Source of the DNA: Frankia alni ACN14a
GTDB lineage: Bacteria; Actinomycetota; Actinomycetes; Frankiales; Frankiaceae
Reading direction: 5' to 3'
Length of the DNA: 64,000 nt
NCBI RefSeq assembly: GCF_000058485.1
Contig: NC_008278.1
Location: forward strand, 4,272,962-4,336,961
In this document: positions 34,668-42,841 of the stretch, in pieces
Layout of the letters: each line of letters starts with the position of its first letter
Numbering within the stretch: position 1 is the first letter of the stretch
Made by a program: the position numbers and the translations under genes
The notes under the pieces: model-generated
Database searches by the model: none
Seen by the model: only the letters and a program-made list of their open reading frames with translations
What the model was told of the DNA's origin: nothing

Positions 34668-34688
34668 CCGCCGACATTACCTGGAGCG

Positions 34689-34733
34689 TCCGAACCTGGC
34701 ACATCCGAACCTGGCATATCCGAAGCTTGACGT
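34689..34733. repeat. Three 15-bp direct repeats next to the MarR operator
   Basis: TCCGAACCTGGCACA, TCCGAACCTGGCATA and a more diverged third unit stand end to end and abut the inverted repeat at 34732. Confidence 0.7.
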
Positions 34734-34762
34734 CTCCAAGTATCTGCCCAATACTTGGAGAC
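34732..34762. promoter_or_regulatory. Probable MarR operator, perfect 12-bp inverted repeat
   Basis: GTCTCCAAGTAT (34732-34743) and ATACTTGGAGAC (34751-34762) are exact reverse complements separated by seven bases. It lies in the shared promoter of the MarR and reductase genes, 51 bases before the reductase start. Confidence 0.8.
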
Positions 34763-34813
34763 TCAAAGTTTTTCGGCAATGTCGTCAACAGCGTTGATTA
34801 GCGGAGGGTCAGC

Positions 34814-35425
34814 ATGCATCTGGCGGTCTTCGGCGGCACCGGGCACACCGGGCGTCACCTGCTCGAACAGGCGTTGGCGCAGGGCCACACGGTCACCGCA
34901 CTCGCCCGCGACCCCCGCGGTCTCGCCACCCACGAACGTCTGCGGCCGGTGGCCGGTGACGTCCGCGACGCGGCCGTCGTGAAGCAGGTCATCGCCGGCA
35001 GCGACGCCGTGCTCAGCGCGCTGGGCCAGCGCAGATGGGGCAGCACGGTCTGCACGGACGGGATGCGCACCATCCTGCCGGCGATGCAGGACCACGGCGT
35101 GGAGCGTCTGATCGCCGTCAGCGGCTACGGCGTGGCCGACAGCCGCCACCGCAACCTCTACGTCGCCATCGCCCGGGTGGCGATCAGATCCCTGATGCGC
35201 GACAAGGAGGGCATGGAGGATCTCATCAGGGCGAGCGCCACCACCTGGACCATCGTCCGGCCGGCCCTGCTCACCGGCGGCCCGCGCACCGGGCGCTACC
35301 GCACCGGCACCGACCTGCGCCTGACGATCACATCCAGGATCTCCTACGCCGACGTCGCCGACTTCATGCTCGCCCACCTCACCCGGGACGACTACGCCTG
35401 CCGCGCTGCCGCCATCACCTCGTAG
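34814..35425 (+). CDS. NAD(P)H-binding reductase (NmrA/biliverdin reductase B-like, atypical SDR)
   Basis: The 203-residue protein has the Rossmann start MHLAVFGGTGHTGRHLLEQAL with the GxxGxxG cofactor motif and ALARDP setting NADP preference. Later blocks are GDVRDAAVVKQVIAGSDAVLSALG, HGVERLIAVSGYGV, and WTIVRPALLTGG, all typical of atypical SDRs with an NmrA-like or flavin-reductase role. AGCGGAGGG is the ribosome site. It is likely induced by the ligand of the divergent MarR repressor, which suggests a stress or detoxification function. Confidence 0.85.
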   Translation: MHLAVFGGTGHTGRHLLEQALAQGHTVTALARDPRGLATHERLRPVAGDVRDAAVVKQVIAGSDAVLSALGQRRWGSTVCTDGMRTILPAMQDHGVERLIAVSGYGVADSRHRNLYVAIARVAIRSLMRDKEGMEDLIRASATTWTIVRPALLTGGPRTGRYRTGTDLRLTITSRISYADVADFMLAHLTRDDYACRAAAITS

Positions 35426-35490
35426 CCGTCCGGCCGGACGAGCCGACCATCGCAAAGGGCGCCGGCACATCACCGGTAGCGGCCTGGGAC

Positions 35491-35528
35491 TGTCCATCCA
35501 CGGGTTGTCCATCCCTGAGTTGTCCATC
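35491..35528. promoter_or_regulatory. Three TGTCCATC direct repeats at exact 15-bp spacing upstream of TetR
   Basis: TGTCCATC occurs at 35491, 35506 and 35521. The array ends 38 bases before the TetR start and may be its operator, though direct rather than inverted repeats are unusual for TetR. Confidence 0.45.
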
Positions 35529-35565
35529 GGCCTGCGACGTAGGCTCTGGGCGGAGGTGGTGACCG

Positions 35566-36366
35566 GTGGCGACCGCGCAGTTTCCGCGCGGCAGGCCGGG
35601 CGGCTCGGGCAGGGCGCGCAGCATGCGCGGGCAGGGCGAGCAGCTTCGTCGGGAGATCCTGGCCGCGGTGAACCATCTGCTGGTGGAGTGGGGCAGCGCC
35701 GAGAAACTGACGATGCGCGCGGTCGCCCGAGAGGTCGGGGTCGCGGCGCCGAGCATTTACCTGCATTTCCCGGACAAGGCGGCACTGGTCTGGGCGGCGT
35801 TGTCCGACAAGTACGACGATCTGGTCGCAAGCATGGCGCGGGCGGACGAGGCCACCGACGACACCGATCCCCGCGAGCCGCTGCGGGCGCAGACGCACGC
35901 CTACTGCCGGTTCGCGCTGACCAACCCCGGGCACTACCGGCTGATGTTCGAGGTGCCGCAGCCGACGGTGGAGATCGCGAGGATCAGCGAGCACCCGGCC
36001 CACGGCGTCTCGGCCAGTCTCCGCGCCGGCTTCCGGCGCTGTCGGCAGAGCGGATACGCGCTGTCCCTGCCGGTGGAGCAGGCAGCCCAGACCCTGTGGG
36101 CGGGGCTGCACGGCATGGTGACGCTCCACCACAGCCTCTTCCACGACGAGTCGACGGAGAACCTGACGCTGCAGCTCGCCGACGGCCTGCTCGACTCCCT
36201 CGTCGCGAGCACGCCGGGCACCTCGCCGCCCTTCCGGTCCGCTCCCCCGGAAACCGCCGCCTCCCGCCACATCAGGGCCATTCTGGCAGGCAACACGGAT
36301 CGTCAGGGGGGAGACAGCCTTGCGCACGCCCCCGGGGGAGCCTCCCACCGGCCTACGGGGCGGTGA
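35566..36366 (+). CDS. TetR family transcriptional regulator (WHG/TetR_C-type)
   Basis: The 266-residue protein has its helix-turn-helix at about 28-75 (LRREILAAVNHLLVEWGSAEKLTMRAVAREVGVAAPSIYLHFPDKAALVWAAL). The C-terminal domain contains AYCRFALTNPGHYRLMFEVPQP and AAQTLWAGLHGMVTLHH, the WHG-type pattern. The GTG start at 35566 follows GGCGGAGG. The last 60 residues are poorly conserved. Targets are unknown; it could act on the neighbouring reductase or itself. Confidence 0.87.
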   Translation: MATAQFPRGRPGGSGRARSMRGQGEQLRREILAAVNHLLVEWGSAEKLTMRAVAREVGVAAPSIYLHFPDKAALVWAALSDKYDDLVASMARADEATDDTDPREPLRAQTHAYCRFALTNPGHYRLMFEVPQPTVEIARISEHPAHGVSASLRAGFRRCRQSGYALSLPVEQAAQTLWAGLHGMVTLHHSLFHDESTENLTLQLADGLLDSLVASTPGTSPPFRSAPPETAASRHIRAILAGNTDRQGGDSLAHAPGGASHRPTGR

Positions 36367-36473
36367 CCGGTAGCCAGGCGGACGGTACCCCCACGGGATC
36401 AGGGCTGGGGTACCGCCACTCAGCGCCGACCTAGGCTCGGCGATCTCGGCACGGAGGTCGTGAACCCGTACGC

Positions 36474-37112
36474 CTACGGCGCACAGATCGCGAAGACGGT
36501 GATGGGCTGATTGGCGCTGTGACGGACCGCCCAGCCGGTCGCCGGGGTGGTCGACGAGCCACCGGTGGGCACCGAGGCAGTGAGAGCGCTTCCGTTCGAC
36601 GACGACCCGCCGCCGCCGAGAGCGAAGGTGCCCGCCGGACACGACACAGCCGCGACCCTTTCGGCGGTGGCGGAGACGACGAAGCTGCTCGACCCGACGC
36701 TTGGCCCTGGCGGGCCCTGAGTGCCTGGCGGACCCTGGATGCCTGGCGGACCCTGGGTGCCTGGCGGGCCCTGAGTGCCTGGCGGGCCTGGCGGACCCTG
36801 GGTTCCCGGGGTGCCCGGCGGACCTGGCGGACCCTGGGTTCCCGGCGGACCTGGCGGACCTGGCGGACCCGGCCGGCCCTGGCACTTCTTGAACAGGTCC
36901 TCACAGTCCTTGTCGTCCAGGATGTTCAGTTTGTGCGGGGAACCGCCGCTCAGGCCGGGTGCCCCGTGGACGTCCTGCTCGACATTGCTGGCGATCGGGG
37001 CGGCCTGAGCGGTGGCCGCCTGGCCGAGCGCCGCGGTGCCGAACAAGCCACCGACCATCGACAGCATGACGGTAGTTCTGACAGCCCTCTTGCTGAGGGA
37101 CCTAAAATGCAT
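36474..37112 (-). CDS. Secreted collagen-like (Gly-X-Y repeat) protein
   Basis: The 212-residue product has a signal peptide (positive start, hydrophobic [20 protein letters not shown], cleavage near AQA-AP at 37-38). A short domain with two Cys ([12 protein letters not shown]) precedes about 20 Gly-X-Y triplets at roughly 79-137, rich in GPPGPP and GTQGPP. A C-terminal globular part follows ([27 protein letters not shown], and [19 protein letters not shown]), similar to the beta-rich tail of other actinobacterial collagen-like proteins. It should form a trimeric extracellular rod. GGAGG precedes the ATG at 37112. Confidence 0.85.
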   Translation of the reverse strand: MHFRSLSKRAVRTTVMLSMVGGLFGTAALGQAATAQAAPIASNVEQDVHGAPGLSGGSPHKLNILDDKDCEDLFKKCQGRPGPPGPPGPPGTQGPPGPPGTPGTQGPPGPPGTQGPPGTQGPPGIQGPPGTQGPPGPSVGSSSFVVSATAERVAAVSCPAGTFALGGGGSSSNGSALTASVPTGGSSTTPATGWAVRHSANQPITVFAICAP

Positions 37113-37868
37113 GACCACCTCCACCTTTCAAGGAAAAGATTCTCACTGGGAGCGATCAGTCTGATCGCCGGTTCGCGACGGCCATATCACCGCAATCCTG
37201 GGTCCGGTTTCACCCAGAGCAAGGTCGTCCTCTTCTTTCGAGAAACTCCCTACCGCGCGACCGGATCCACTCCTCAGCCGTTTCCGGCACCGACTCGATC
37301 GGGTCATCGATCCAGTAGACCTGGTTGATTCCGAAGTAGTATGAACGGTCGATACCGCACGGGCTTTCCTGATGACTCGACCGCCGGCGCGGCGCCTTAA
37401 TCAATATCAGAGGCGAAGATCCTCGCGCACGTGACACGCCGAACAGCGATCAATAGCCTCCGCAATCCGGGCAGAGAGATCGCGTCGCGCGTATTCACTT
37501 CAGCCAATGCCACTTCAGTCGCGTCTGCGTCGGAAAATAAAGCCTGCAACTCCAGCGGAGTACCAGTTCCCGCTCAAGTGCACGGATTTTGAAGCGCGAT
37601 GGAGACCATGCACGCGGCGCGGACATCCGGACCAGAGATCGGGATCCTCACCGTCCACCCAAACCCACCGAGAAAGAATCGCCGATTAATTGGACAAGTG
37701 GGTATATGCCCGCTTAAAGACGGTCGGTTTTGCCTACCCTCGAAGGTTGCGAGTACAGTCTGACTTAACTTTGTTAGGTGACCGGGGTCGACAGGTGACC
37801 GAGACCACGAAATCTGCCAGTCCCCCGGTCGGCAGAGCCCCCGGAAAGGGGCTTGCCCGGAGGTTTCC
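37113..37868. other. Long region of lower GC content without a clear gene
   Basis: This 756-base stretch is visibly less GC-rich than the rest. On the minus strand about 37250-37400 reads SPCGIDRSYYFGINQVYWID followed by DPIESVPETAEEWIRSR, which looks protein-like, but no start or family is clear and downstream frames compete. It may be a gene remnant or acquired DNA. The end contains the P450-operon promoter. Confidence 0.35.
37763..37779 (+). promoter_or_regulatory. Candidate operator upstream of the ferredoxin–P450 operon
   Basis: ACTTAACTTTGTTAGGT is a near-perfect palindrome with seven-base arms (one mismatch) around TTT. It lies 89 bases before the ferredoxin start in an AT-rich promoter region. 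Confidence 0.5.
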
Positions 37869-38138
37869 ATGAAGATTTCTGTCGATGTCGACAGGTGCTG
37901 CGGCGCGGGCCAGTGCGTGCTCGCCGCCCCCGACGTCTTCGATCAGCGCGACGACGACGGCATCGTGATCCTGCTCGATGCCAACCCGCCGGCCGACCAA
38001 CACGACAATGTGCGTAGGGCCGCCGCGGTCTGCCCGGCGGCCGCCATCGAGGTGCTCGACATCGAGGTGCTCGACATCGAGGCGCTCGACATCGAGGCGC
38101 CGGGGATCGACGCGCCGGGGATCGAGGTGCGGAGGTGA
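37869..38138 (+). CDS. Ferredoxin, [3Fe-4S] type, P450-associated
   Basis: The 89-residue protein matches single-cluster actinobacterial P450 ferredoxins: MKISVDVDRCCGAGQCVLAAPDVF with cluster Cys in the CxxxxxC region and the third Cys in AVCPAAAIEV. Like [3Fe-4S] members it has a non-Cys residue in the fourth position. It should carry single electrons to the P450 encoded three genes on. The C-terminal 27 residues are an added low-complexity tail of EVLDIE/EAPGID units, coded by 15-base repeats. Its last four bases overlap the reductase start (GTGA), so translation is coupled. Confidence 0.88.
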   Translation: MKISVDVDRCCGAGQCVLAAPDVFDQRDDDGIVILLDANPPADQHDNVRRAAAVCPAAAIEVLDIEVLDIEALDIEAPGIDAPGIEVRR

Positions 38139-39601
38139 GCGCGGTGGCCCCGTCGCGGGTCACCATCGTCGGCGCCTCGGCCGCCGGTCTGAGCGTCGCG
38201 GAGGCCCTGCGACGCGGCGGCTACCCCGGGCGGCTGACGCTCATCGGCGACGAGCCCCACCTGCCCTACGACCGGCCCCCGCTGTCCAAGCAGCTGCTGT
38301 CCGGCGCGTGGGACGCCGACCGACTGCGGCTGCGCAACGCCGGGGCACTGGACGCGCTCGGGCTCGACCTGCGGCTGGGCGCCGCGGCCGTCACCCTGGA
38401 CACCGAGGCGCGCGAGGTCGCCCTGGCCGACGGCGACCGGGTCGGCTACGACGCGCTCGTCCTGGCCACCGGGGCCGCCGCCCGTCGGCTGCCGGGCACC
38501 GACGGCGTCGCCGGCGTACACGTCCTGCGCACGCTCGAGGACGCACTCGACCTGCGTCGGGAGCTGCGGCCCGGCCGCCGGCTGGTGATCGTGGGCGCCG
38601 GATTCGTCGGCGCCGAGGCGGCCGCCGTCGCCCGGAAACTGGGCGCCGAGGTCACCATGGTGACCGACGCTCCGGTGCCGCTGGCCGACGCGCTCGGCCC
38701 CGACCTGGGCGCCATGCTCGCCGAGGTCCACGCCGAGCACGGGGTACGGATCATCTCCGGCGTCCGGGTCGACGCCGTCCTGACCCAGGGTGGCCGGGCC
38801 AGCGGGGTGCGGCTGGCCGACGGCCGGACCGTCGAGGCCGACGCCGTGCTGGTCGGCATCGGCGCCCGTCCCAACACCGGCTGGCTCGCGGCAAGCGGCG
38901 TCGCCGTCGGGGACGGGGTGGAGTGCGACGCCACCCTCCACGCCGGTTCGGGCGTGTGGGCGGCGGGCGACGTCGTCTCGTGGCCGCACCCGCGCACCGG
39001 TGAGCGCATCCGCATCGAGCACCGCGCGAACGCCACCGAGCAGGGCCTGGCCGTCGCCCGCAACATCCTCGCCGGGCCGGCGCACGCGACTCCCTTCGAT
39101 CCGCTTCCGTACGTCTGGTCCGACCAGTACGACCTGAAGATCCAGATCTATGGCCGGATCCGGGGCTGCGACCAGGTACGGGTTGTCGAGGGCAGCCTCG
39201 CCGAACGCCGGCTGACGGCGCTGTACGGCCGCGACGGCACAGTCCGCGCCGTCGCCGGCGTCAACATGCCGCGGGCCACGCGCGGGTACCGCCCGCTGGT
39301 CGCCGAGCAGGCCCCATGGCCGCGCGCGACCGACACCGTGCCGGCCCCCAGCGCAGATAAGACCCCGAGCACAGGTCAGGCCCCGGGCACAGGTCAGGCC
39401 CCGGGCACAGGTCAGGCCCCGGGCACAGGTCAGGCCCCGGGCACAGGTCAGGCCCCGGGCACAGGTCAGGCACCGAGCGGACGTCAGGTCCCGAGCGCAC
39501 GTCAGGTCCCGGTCGCGGACTCGGCCCCCGGCAGCGGCTCGGCGATCAAGGACGAGCGGGCACTCGGTGACGCAGTGGCGCTCAGTGGAAGGGACGCGTG
39601 A
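38135..39601 (+). CDS. NAD(P)H:ferredoxin reductase, FAD-dependent (pyridine nucleotide-disulfide class)
   Basis: The 488-residue enzyme has the FAD motif VTIVGASAAGLSVAEALRRGGYPG, then PYDRPPLSKQLLSGAW, the NAD(P) motif RLVIVGAGFVGAEAAAVARKLG and the second FAD motif VWAAGDVVSWPHP. It belongs to the putidaredoxin/rubredoxin reductase-like family and would reduce the preceding ferredoxin. The C-terminal 120 residues include the reductase C-domain (WSDQYDLKIQIYGRIRG) and then a tail with six GTGQAP units from an 18-base DNA repeat, an unusual addition. Start GTG overlaps the ferredoxin stop; the stop overlaps the next ATG. Confidence 0.9.
   Translation: MSAVAPSRVTIVGASAAGLSVAEALRRGGYPGRLTLIGDEPHLPYDRPPLSKQLLSGAWDADRLRLRNAGALDALGLDLRLGAAAVTLDTEAREVALADGDRVGYDALVLATGAAARRLPGTDGVAGVHVLRTLEDALDLRRELRPGRRLVIVGAGFVGAEAAAVARKLGAEVTMVTDAPVPLADALGPDLGAMLAEVHAEHGVRIISGVRVDAVLTQGGRASGVRLADGRTVEADAVLVGIGARPNTGWLAASGVAVGDGVECDATLHAGSGVWAAGDVVSWPHPRTGERIRIEHRANATEQGLAVARNILAGPAHATPFDPLPYVWSDQYDLKIQIYGRIRGCDQVRVVEGSLAERRLTALYGRDGTVRAVAGVNMPRATRGYRPLVAEQAPWPRATDTVPAPSADKTPSTGQAPGTGQAPGTGQAPGTGQAPGTGQAPGTGQAPSGRQVPSARQVPVADSAPGSGSAIKDERALGDAVALSGRDA
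39369..39476 (+). repeat. 18-bp in-frame tandem repeat in the reductase gene
   Basis: ACAGGTCAGG recurs at 39371, 39389, 39407, 39425, 39443 and 39461, exactly 18 bases apart. It codes for the APGTGQ tail, and the period keeps the frame open. Confidence 0.9.
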
Positions 39602-41079
39602 TGGCGGAGACGATGACACTGCGGGCCGGTGTGGTGGGGCTGGGGATGATCGGCGGCGGGGTCGCCGTCAGCATGGCCCGGCGCGGCCGGGTTCCCGCGG
39701 TCCACGACGTCCGGCCAGATGCGTCGGCGGCCCTGCCCGGTGTCGGCGACCCGCTGGGCTCGCCCGCGGAGGTGGCGCGCAGCAGCGACGTCGTGATGGT
39801 CGCCGTCGTCACCGCCGACCAGGCGCGCGACGTCATCGGCGGGGAGAACGGGCTGCTGGCGGGCGCCCACCCGGGCCTGACGATCGTCCTGCTGTCGACC
39901 GTGGAGCTGGCGGTCGTCCACGAGCTCGCGGCCCTGTGCGCCGAGCACGACGTGGGCTTTCTGGACTGCGGGGTGACCCCGGGCGACCGGGCGGCGGACC
40001 ACGGCATGGTCGCCATCGTCGGCGGGGACGAGGCCACCGTGGAGGCCGCGCGGCCCGTGTTGGACGACTGGGCGAGGCGCGTCGTGCACTGCGGCCCGCT
40101 CGGCGCCGGGATGGTCACGAAGATCGCCCGCAATGTCGTCACCTATGGCAGCTGGCGTGCCGTGTTCGAGGCTAGCGCCCTCGCACGCGCCGCGGGTGTG
40201 AACCCCGCCCGGCTCGCCGAGGTCATCGACACCGCCGACCCCGAGGGTCACACCCTGCTCACCCTGTTGCGGCTGCGCGGCGGCGACGACCGGCTGCCGC
40301 AGGCAGCCGGTCGAAAGATCCAACCGCTGATGACCAAGGACCTCGACGCGGCCCGCGACCTCGCGACCGCCCTGGACGTCGACGTGCCCCTGGTCGAGGC
40401 GGCCCGGACCCACGCCGACCAGACTCTCGACCTGCCCGACCCGCACAGCCAGCACAACCCACAGCACCCACAGCACCCACAGCACCCGGACAGCCCACAC
40501 AATCCGCACGGTAACCCGCCTAGTTCCCATAGCCCGCTCAACCGGGATGATCCACACGTCCCGCACGTCCTGGGTGACTCGAATGACCCGCGCGGCTCGC
40601 GCGACTGGGACGTCACCGCCGACCTCGACGACGGCCCGCACCGGTACGGCCTGGAGATGATGGATCAGGTCTACGGCCCCGGCTTCAGCGCCGGCGTGCA
40701 GGGCGGGCACGACCCCTTCACCGACGAGACGGTGAACTACTTGTTCGCCCAGGTCTGGGGCCGACCCGGCCTGTCCGTGCGGGACCGCCGGCTGCTCACC
40801 CTCGGCGTCGCGGCGACCGTCGGCCGCCCCGAACTGGTCCAGATCATCGCCACCGGCGGGCTGGTCAACGACGAGCTCACGCCCGACCAGCTCCGCGAGG
40901 CCGTCCTGCACCTGGCGGTCTACACCGGCTGGTGCAAGGCCACCGCCACCCACGCCGGCGTCACCGCCGCAGTCGAGGCCCACACCGCCGGCAAGGGCCA
41001 CTCAGCCGACGGAGCCCACACGGCCGACCGAGGCCACACCGGCGACGGAGCCCACACCGCGAAGGAGCAGACGAGATGA
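39601..41079 (+). CDS. Fusion of a 3-hydroxyisobutyrate dehydrogenase-like enzyme with a carboxymuconolactone decarboxylase domain
   Basis: The 493-residue protein joins two enzymes. Residues 1-290 are a beta-hydroxyacid dehydrogenase: AGVVGLGMIGGGVAVSMARRG (NAD(P) motif), FLDCGVTPGD (substrate loop) and GPLGAGMVTKIARNVV, which holds the catalytic Lys. A His/Pro/Asn-rich linker (QHPQHPQHPDSPHNPHGNPP) of about 50 residues follows. Residues 345-460 are a CMD-family domain (DEVNYLFAQVWGRPGLSVRDRRLLTLGVAA-type, ending AVLHLAVYTGWCKATATHAG) without the AhpD CxxC. I do not know this domain pair as a named enzyme. Start overlaps the upstream stop (TGATG), and the end overlaps the P450 start (ATGA). 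Confidence 0.85.
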   Translation: MAETMTLRAGVVGLGMIGGGVAVSMARRGRVPAVHDVRPDASAALPGVGDPLGSPAEVARSSDVVMVAVVTADQARDVIGGENGLLAGAHPGLTIVLLSTVELAVVHELAALCAEHDVGFLDCGVTPGDRAADHGMVAIVGGDEATVEAARPVLDDWARRVVHCGPLGAGMVTKIARNVVTYGSWRAVFEASALARAAGVNPARLAEVIDTADPEGHTLLTLLRLRGGDDRLPQAAGRKIQPLMTKDLDAARDLATALDVDVPLVEAARTHADQTLDLPDPHSQHNPQHPQHPQHPDSPHNPHGNPPSSHSPLNRDDPHVPHVLGDSNDPRGSRDWDVTADLDDGPHRYGLEMMDQVYGPGFSAGVQGGHDPFTDETVNYLFAQVWGRPGLSVRDRRLLTLGVAATVGRPELVQIIATGGLVNDELTPDQLREAVLHLAVYTGWCKATATHAGVTAAVEAHTAGKGHSADGAHTADRGHTGDGAHTAKEQTR

Positions 41080-42293
41080 CGACGCGGCACCTCATCGACC
41101 AGCCCATCTCCCGCGACCTGGCCCATCCCCTCGATCCGCCCGCGGCGTACACCGAGCTGCGCGAGAACCAGCCCGTGGTCAGGGCGCGCTTCCCCAACGG
41201 CTCCACCGGCTGGCTGGTCACCCGCTTCGAGGAGGGCAGCCAGGTCTTCAGCGATCCCCGCTTCAGCGCGAAGCGCCGCCGCCACGACACCCCCGAGGGC
41301 GAGCAGGCCGAGGCCGGGGACGACGCGCCGTTCGACGCGGGCTTCGTGATGATGGACGAGCCCGACCACGGCGTCTACCGCCGGCTGCTCACCGCCCGCT
41401 TCACCCCGAAGGCGGTACAGACCAGGCTCCAGCCCTACCTGGACCGGATCGTCGCCGAGCATCTCGACGCCATCGCCGCCGGGCCCGAGACCTTCGACTT
41501 CGTCCAGGCCCTGTCGCTGCCCATCCCGTGCCTGGTGATCTGCGAACTGCTCGGCGTCCCCTACGCCGACCGTGACGGCTTCCACCACGCCACCGAGGTG
41601 ATGATGGACACGGGCGTCAGCCGCGCCGAGCGCGACCGTGGGGCCCACTGGCTGGTCGACTACATCACCGCGCTGGTCGCGGACAAGCGCCGCACCGGCG
41701 ACACCGAGGGCATCCTCGCCGAACTGATCGGCAAGGCGGACGACGAGGGGTCGATCCTGAGCGAGCGGCAGCTCGTCGGCCTCGGCGTCCTGCTGCTGTT
41801 CGCCGGGCACGACACCACGGCCGCCATGATGGGCCTGTCCACGCTCACCCTGCTCACCCACCCGGAGCAGCGCCGGGACCTGACCGAACATCCGGAACGG
41901 ATCGGGACCGCGGTCGAGGAGCTCATGCGCTACCTGACCATCGTCCAGTTCGGCCTCGGCCGGGTCGCCGCGCAGGACGTGGAACTCGGCGGCGCCCACA
42001 TCGGCAGGGGCGAGCTGGTCGTGGTCGCCATGAACGCCGCCAACCGCGACCCCCGCGTGTTCGCCGACCCCGACGCACTCGACCTCGACCGAACCATGGT
42101 CCGTCACCTGGGCTTCGGCTACGGCGTCCACGCCTGCCTCGGCCAGAACGTCGCCCGCGCGGAACTGAGGACCGTCCTGCCCGCGCTTTTCCGGCGCTTC
42201 CCCCACCTGCGCCTCGCCACCCCGCCGAACGAGGTCCCGATGGATTTCACCGGCACCAACTACGGCGTCCGCAAACTCATGGTAACCCGCTGA
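41076..42293 (+). CDS. Cytochrome P450 (bacterial class I)
   Basis: The 405-residue haem monooxygenase has all key parts: the I-helix oxygen-activation motif FAGHDTT at about 242-248, the ExxR in EELMRYL, and the haem loop FGYGVHACLGQNVARAEL with the axial Cys at about 354. Length and sequence are those of soluble bacterial P450s. Electrons should come from the ferredoxin and reductase at the start of this operon. The substrate is unknown; the coupled dehydrogenase–CMD fusion suggests further oxidation of its product. AAGGAG precedes the ATG, which overlaps the preceding stop. Confidence 0.95.
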   Translation: MTTRHLIDQPISRDLAHPLDPPAAYTELRENQPVVRARFPNGSTGWLVTRFEEGSQVFSDPRFSAKRRRHDTPEGEQAEAGDDAPFDAGFVMMDEPDHGVYRRLLTARFTPKAVQTRLQPYLDRIVAEHLDAIAAGPETFDFVQALSLPIPCLVICELLGVPYADRDGFHHATEVMMDTGVSRAERDRGAHWLVDYITALVADKRRTGDTEGILAELIGKADDEGSILSERQLVGLGVLLLFAGHDTTAAMMGLSTLTLLTHPEQRRDLTEHPERIGTAVEELMRYLTIVQFGLGRVAAQDVELGGAHIGRGELVVVAMNAANRDPRVFADPDALDLDRTMVRHLGFGYGVHACLGQNVARAELRTVLPALFRRFPHLRLATPPNEVPMDFTGTNYGVRKLMVTR

Positions 42294-42390
42294 AATCGGG
42301 CCCCGGATTCCGCGGAGCGTGTGAGGTATTCGGCTGTCGGGTACAACGACCACCACGCCGGCAGGTATTCGATGGCGTCGGAGGTGTGCC

Positions 42391-42768
42391 ATGCGAGGGC
42401 TGTCACGAAGGCTGTCAAGAATCAGGGCGCTCGTCCTGATCGCGGGGACCGGAGCAACACTGGCCCTCGTTCCACTGGCGCCGGCCGGCGCCGGTACGAC
42501 CAACAATCCGCTGACGGTCACCGGAACCGTCAGGTGCAAGCTCGGCTCCGCCGAATCACTGAAAATCACCGGCGGCGGGGAGTCCCACGGCACGACCGTG
42601 GGCACGGGCGGACGGTTCTCGGTGGTCTTCGGTAATCCGCAGCTCCCCAGCACCGCGAGTGCCGAGGTGCGATGCGACATCGCCGGCAAGAGGACCTTCC
42701 GGAGCACGAACTTCACCCTGTATCGACCGACGACCGGCCAGACTCTCGTCGTGGACCTCGCAGCCTGA
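42391..42768 (+). CDS. Small secreted protein of unknown function
   Basis: The 125-residue product starts with a clear signal peptide (twin Arg-rich start MRGLSRRLSRIRA, hydrophobic LVLIAGTGATLALVPLAPAGA, cleavage near AGA). The mature part is beta-rich with two Cys (VTGTVRCKLG and SAEVRCDIAG), probably one disulfide. I do not recognise a family. GGAGG lies before the ATG. It is not tied to the P450 operon by overlap (97-base gap). The 3' end begins a five-unit tandem repeat containing the stop codon. Confidence 0.75.
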   Translation: MRGLSRRLSRIRALVLIAGTGATLALVPLAPAGAGTTNNPLTVTGTVRCKLGSAESLKITGGGESHGTTVGTGGRFSVVFGNPQLPSTASAEVRCDIAGKRTFRSTNFTLYRPTTGQTLVVDLAA

Positions 42769-42841
42769 CCCGCTCGTAGCCTGAGCCGCTCCTAGCCTGA
42801 GCCGCTCCCAGCCTGACCCGCTCGCAGCCTGACCCGCTGGT
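42762..42841 (+). repeat. Stop-codon-anchored 16-bp tandem repeat, five units
   Basis: Five units of AGCCTGACCCGCTCGT type stand end to end, starting in the last codons of the secreted protein gene. TGA occurs at 42766 (the true stop), 42782, 42798, 42814 and 42830, covering all three frames. Confidence 0.9.

Noticed and set aside
39369..39476. CRISPR-like array
   Set aside because: The 18-base units are contiguous and in frame within the reductase gene.
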